From Pigmentiphaga sp. NML080357 (GTDB lineage Bacteria; Pseudomonadota; Gammaproteobacteria; Burkholderiales; Burkholderiaceae_B), in the NCBI RefSeq assembly GCF_002188465.1, contig NZ_NINW01000026.1:1-64000 (forward strand): DNA of 64,000 nt, given 5' to 3'. Positions within the stretch are counted from its first letter, which is position 1, and every line of letters starts with the position of its first letter. The translations under genes and the position numbers were made by a program. The notes under the pieces were generated by a model that saw only the letters and a program-made list of their open reading frames with translations, was not told the origin of the DNA and did no database searches. This document shows, piece after piece, positions 61,495-64,000 of the stretch.

Positions 61495-61533
61495 TGATAT
61501 CGTCCAATATTCAAAAAGTGCATTTTGATATCG
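61495..61533. promoter_or_regulatory. LysR-type control region between the MFS and LysR genes
   Basis: A perfect inverted repeat TCAAAA (61511-61516), six bases, TTTTGA (61523-61528) sits 12 bases before the LysR ATG. A direct repeat TGATATCG occurs at 61495-61502 and 61526-61533, 31 bases apart (three helical turns). T-N11-A spacing typical of LysR boxes is contained in the inverted repeat. The A/T-rich patch contrasts with the GC-rich surroundings. Confidence 0.55.
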
Positions 61534-61540
61534 AATCGCT

Positions 61541-62443
61541 ATGATAGACCTGAGGCGGGTCCGCTACTTCGTGGCGGTGGCCGAAGAGCTGCACTTCGGC
61601 CGGGCCGCGCAGCGCCTGGGCATGTCGCAACCGCCGCTGAGCCAGCAACTGCAGGCCCTGGAGCAGGACCTGGGCGTGCGCCTGCTCGACCGCAACAAGC
61701 GCCAAGTAGCCTTGACGGAGGCAGGACGGCTCTTCTTGCCCGAAGCGCGAGCGCTCCTTGTCCAGGCCGAGCGCGCCGCCTCGATCGCCGCGCTGGCAGG
61801 GCGGGGCGAAATGGGTACGCTGCGGGTAGGCTTCACCGAGAGCGCGGTGCTGACCGGCGCATTGCCCAACCTGCTGTCGCGGTTTCGCGGGCGGTACCCC
61901 GCGGTGGCCGTGCAGTTGACCGAGCAGACCAGCCAGCAGCAGATCCAGTCCCTGGTGGACAAGCGCACCGACGTGGGTTTCATGCGCCTGCCGGCGAGCG
62001 GCGCCTTGCCCGGCGAGCTCGAGGCCCAGCCGCTGGTTTCCGATCCCCTGGTGGCGGTGTTGCCGCGCGAGCATCGCCTGGCCTCGTCCGGCGGCGCGCT
62101 CGGCGTGGCGGCACTGGCCGACGAGCCTTTCGTCTTCTTCACGCCGGGCGCCGGTACGGGCGTCTACAACCACGTCCTCAACCTTTGCCGGTCGGCCGGC
62201 TACGCGCCTCGCATCGCGCAAGAGGCGCGCGAAGTCATGACCATCGCCGGCCTGGTCGCCGCCAGGCTGGGCGTGTCCATTCTTCCCGCATCGGTGCGCC
62301 GGCTGGATGTGGCCGGCGTGGTGATCCGCGCGCTGCGCGAACCCGAAGCCGCGTCCAAACTTTGGCTGGCCTTCCGCCGGGAGGAGGCCTCCGCCACCGG
62401 GGCCGCCTTCTGGCAACTGGCGCGGCAACCCGACGAAAGCTGA
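61541..62443 (+). CDS. LysR-family transcriptional regulator
   Basis: The protein has 300 residues. The N-terminal winged helix is DLRRVRYFVAVAEELHFGRAA, QPPLSQQLQALEQDLGVRLL. The C-terminal effector-binding domain has LRVGFTESAVLTGALPNLLSRF, LVDKRTDVGFMRLPA and AGLVAARLGVSILPASV. The overall form is the BenM/CatM-CbbR type. It is divergent from an MFS exporter, with 92 bases between the starts, and is likely its activator and its own repressor. The inducer is unknown. Confidence 0.94.
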   Translation: MIDLRRVRYFVAVAEELHFGRAAQRLGMSQPPLSQQLQALEQDLGVRLLDRNKRQVALTEAGRLFLPEARALLVQAERAASIAALAGRGEMGTLRVGFTESAVLTGALPNLLSRFRGRYPAVAVQLTEQTSQQQIQSLVDKRTDVGFMRLPASGALPGELEAQPLVSDPLVAVLPREHRLASSGGALGVAALADEPFVFFTPGAGTGVYNHVLNLCRSAGYAPRIAQEAREVMTIAGLVAARLGVSILPASVRRLDVAGVVIRALREPEAASKLWLAFRREEASATGAAFWQLARQPDES

Positions 62444-62488
62444 TCCGCTTGCCGCCAGCGTCCGCGGGCACCGATTTTTACCGCTCCT

Positions 62489-62494
62489 TATAAT
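62489..62494 (+). promoter_or_regulatory. Consensus -10 element upstream of the short FecR gene
   Basis: A perfect TATAAT lies 39 bases before the ATG at 62533. No acceptable -35 was found 16-18 bases upstream, so an activator may be needed. Confidence 0.4.
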
Positions 62495-62532
62495 CGTCGA
62501 TTGCCGCCCCGCCATTTCCCTTCATCGTTTCC

Positions 62533-63108
62533 ATGTCCGAGCCTCGCTTTCCGTCCCGTTCTCCCTCCAGGCCCGCGGCGGCCTGGCGCAAATGGCTGCT
62601 CTGGCTCGGCCTGGCAGTCGCACTGGCCCTCGTGGGCACGCTGACCGTCAGCTGGATCATGCGCGACAGCTCGCCGCAACTCGTGGAACGGATCCGCACC
62701 GCGGGCGAAGGGCGGAACCTGGCGCTGCCCGACGGCTCGCGCATCGATGCGGCGCCCGACACGGCCTTGTCCGTGGCGTACTATCCCCGGCGGCGGCACG
62801 TGAATCTCGTGCAAGGCGAAGCGGCGTTTCTCGTGCGTTGGCAATATCGCGCGGCCTTTACCGTGCAGTCCGGCGTGAATGAGGTCGTCATCGACGGCAC
62901 CCGTATCGCGGCCCCCGACATCGCCTTCAGCGTGGCGACGACTCCCGAGCAACTGCGGGTGACGGTAAAAGAAGGCCAGTTGAAGGTCCGCACTGTCACG
63001 GCAGGCCCGCGCGAGTTCGTCGAATTGCAGGCAGGCGACATCCTGACGGTGGACATGCGCGCCCGCACGCACAGCGTGACGCGCGTCGAAGGCGCCCCCG
63101 GGCGCTAG
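62533..63108 (+). CDS. Short FecR-domain protein with N-terminal membrane anchor
   Basis: The protein has 191 residues. A membrane helix lies at about 21-44 (LLWLGLAVALALVGTLTVSW), and a FecR domain follows: RNLALPDGSRIDAAPDTALS, VNLVQGEAAFLVRW, FTVQSGVNEVVIDGTRI, and VKEGQLKVRT. It lacks the N-terminal DUF4880 part that carries anti-sigma activity in full FecR proteins, which are about 320 residues. No ECF sigma factor or TonB receptor gene is near. It may be a stand-alone FecR-like membrane protein. The stop is six bases from the convergent MFS stop. Confidence 0.8.
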   Translation: MSEPRFPSRSPSRPAAAWRKWLLWLGLAVALALVGTLTVSWIMRDSSPQLVERIRTAGEGRNLALPDGSRIDAAPDTALSVAYYPRRRHVNLVQGEAAFLVRWQYRAAFTVQSGVNEVVIDGTRIAAPDIAFSVATTPEQLRVTVKEGQLKVRTVTAGPREFVELQAGDILTVDMRARTHSVTRVEGAPGR

Positions 63109-63114
63109 TGCGCT

Positions 63115-64000
63115 TCACCGCCTAGGCGGTTCCCGCATATCGGCCTCCAGCGGAGGCGCGATTTCTTCCAGCGGCTTGCGCTCGGCGTCCACGCCCAGGC
63201 GCAATGCGAACCACCCGGCTCCGGCCATCAATGCCGCCGCCACGGCATAGCCGGCCGCCACGGCGGCATGGCTGCCGGTACCGATCAATCCGCCGAACAG
63301 GGCAGGGCCCGCGAATCCTCCCAGGCCCGTGCCGACCGCATAGAACACCGCGATCGCGATGGCCCGCATTTCGAGCGGAAAGATTTCGCTGACCGTCAGG
63401 TAGGCCGAACTGGCAGCGGCCGATGCCAGGAAGAATACGGCCGACCAGCACCACGCCTGCGAGCGGGCATCCAGCCACCCCTGCATGAACGCCCAGCCGG
63501 TCAGGGCCAGCCCGAGGCCGGCCGACACGTAGGTGAACGCGATCATCCGACGGCGCCCGATGCGGTCGAACAGCGGTCCCAGCAGAAGGGGGCCGAGCAC
63601 GTTGGCGAGCGCGAACGGGAACACATAGAGGCCGACATGTCCCTCCGGTACGCCGTGGAATCGCGTCAGAACCAGCGAATACGTGAAGAATATGGCGTTG
63701 TAGAAAAACGCCTGCGACACCATTAACGCCAGGGCGACGGCGCTGCGGCGCCGATAGCGGTGCAGCAGGACGCGCGCGACTTGCGCCAGCGAGGGAGCCT
63801 GGCCGGCGGCGGGTATCTCGCCCGAGACAGGGGGCAGCTTGCCGTGGCGGCGCTCGACTTCGGCCTCGATGGCCAGCACGATGCGGCGGGCCTCATCGAT
63901 CCGGCCGTGCGCCACGAGCCAGCGAGGACTTTCGGGCACGTGCCGGCGCACCAGCAGGATCGCCACGGCCATCGCGCCGCCGGCAAGGAAGGCCGCGCGC
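63115..64000 (-). CDS. MFS transporter, sugar-porter/SV2-like, cut by the window end
   Basis: The C-terminal 295 residues are in view. HVPESPRWLVAHGRIDEARRIV is the sugar-porter central loop signature (PESPRWL). Six further helices follow, with the loop 8-9 signature GPLFDRIGRRRMIAFTYVSAG and FPLEMRAIAIAVFYAVGTGLGG. The frame stays open to 64000 (codons encode AAFLAGGAM before the first visible Met), so the start and the first six helices lie outside. The substrate is unknown. Confidence 0.88.
   Translation of the reverse strand, partial: RAAFLAGGAMAVAILLVRRHVPESPRWLVAHGRIDEARRIVLAIEAEVERRHGKLPPVSGEIPAAGQAPSLAQVARVLLHRYRRRSAVALALMVSQAFFYNAIFFTYSLVLTRFHGVPEGHVGLYVFPFALANVLGPLLLGPLFDRIGRRRMIAFTYVSAGLGLALTGWAFMQGWLDARSQAWCWSAVFFLASAAASSAYLTVSEIFPLEMRAIAIAVFYAVGTGLGGFAGPALFGGLIGTGSHAAVAAGYAVAAALMAGAGWFALRLGVDAERKPLEEIAPPLEADMREPPRR

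Overview
The window is GC-rich, densely coding DNA from a beta-proteobacterium of the Alcaligenaceae, most like Bordetella or Achromobacter. Pointers are three intact orphan TctC/Bug solute receptors plus the remnant of a fourth, a high coding density with many ATGA overlaps, aromatic and organic acid catabolism, and a family of GC-rich intergenic repeats. Species cannot be fixed from the sequence alone. No rRNA, tRNA or CRISPR was seen. The only clear mobile-element signal is a Tn3-family (Tn21-type) terminal inverted repeat at 90-127, and it sits directly on a decapitated RND efflux gene.

Layout. 1-3.2 kb: transposon end, truncated RND pump and its outer-membrane partner. 3.3-8.6 kb: a small secreted Cys protein, then a three-gene signalling operon (OmpR-type regulator, LysM-FecR periplasmic protein, CHASE2 histidine kinase). 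8.7-13.8 kb: small membrane protein, MFS pump, a choice-of-anchor I lipoprotein behind a Pho box, tadA and a His-rich LD-carboxypeptidase. 13.9-20 kb: complete six-gene Mrp/Pha cation/proton antiporter operon on the minus strand. 20.2-24.2 kb: ybiT, a BMP-family binding protein and purT.

24.4-35.4 kb: one long minus-strand operon that looks like hydroxycinnamate/aryl-propanoid uptake and CoA-dependent degradation. It runs enoyl-CoA hydratase, feruloyl-CoA synthetase type ligase, SDR, thioesterase, Liv-type ABC transporter with a fused permease-ATPase, acyl-CoA dehydrogenase and MarR regulator. A MarR-sized palindrome lies upstream of the first gene. 35.6-43.7 kb: an IlvD/Edd dehydratase, divergent from a cluster with two Bug receptors, a flavoprotein, an IclR regulator and a two-subunit aconitase X. 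Two near-identical palindromes sit in the divergent promoter.

43.9-46.7 kb: PsiF-like protein, a nest of intergenic repeats, a class V aminotransferase and phosphatidylserine decarboxylase. 46.8-53.1 kb: LacI-type regulator divergent from an intradiol dioxygenase, SDR, BKACE (DUF849), quinone-oxidoreductase, cupin and Bug operon. This operon has a perfect 14-bp operator palindrome and a strong terminator. 53.1-56 kb: Bug remnant, CigR-like protein, LemA and two TPM proteins. 56-60 kb: PhoX phosphatase behind a second Pho box, then two universal stress proteins, one with an FNR/ANR-like promoter. 60.2-64 kb: MFS pump divergent from a LysR regulator, a short FecR protein and an MFS gene cut by the window end.
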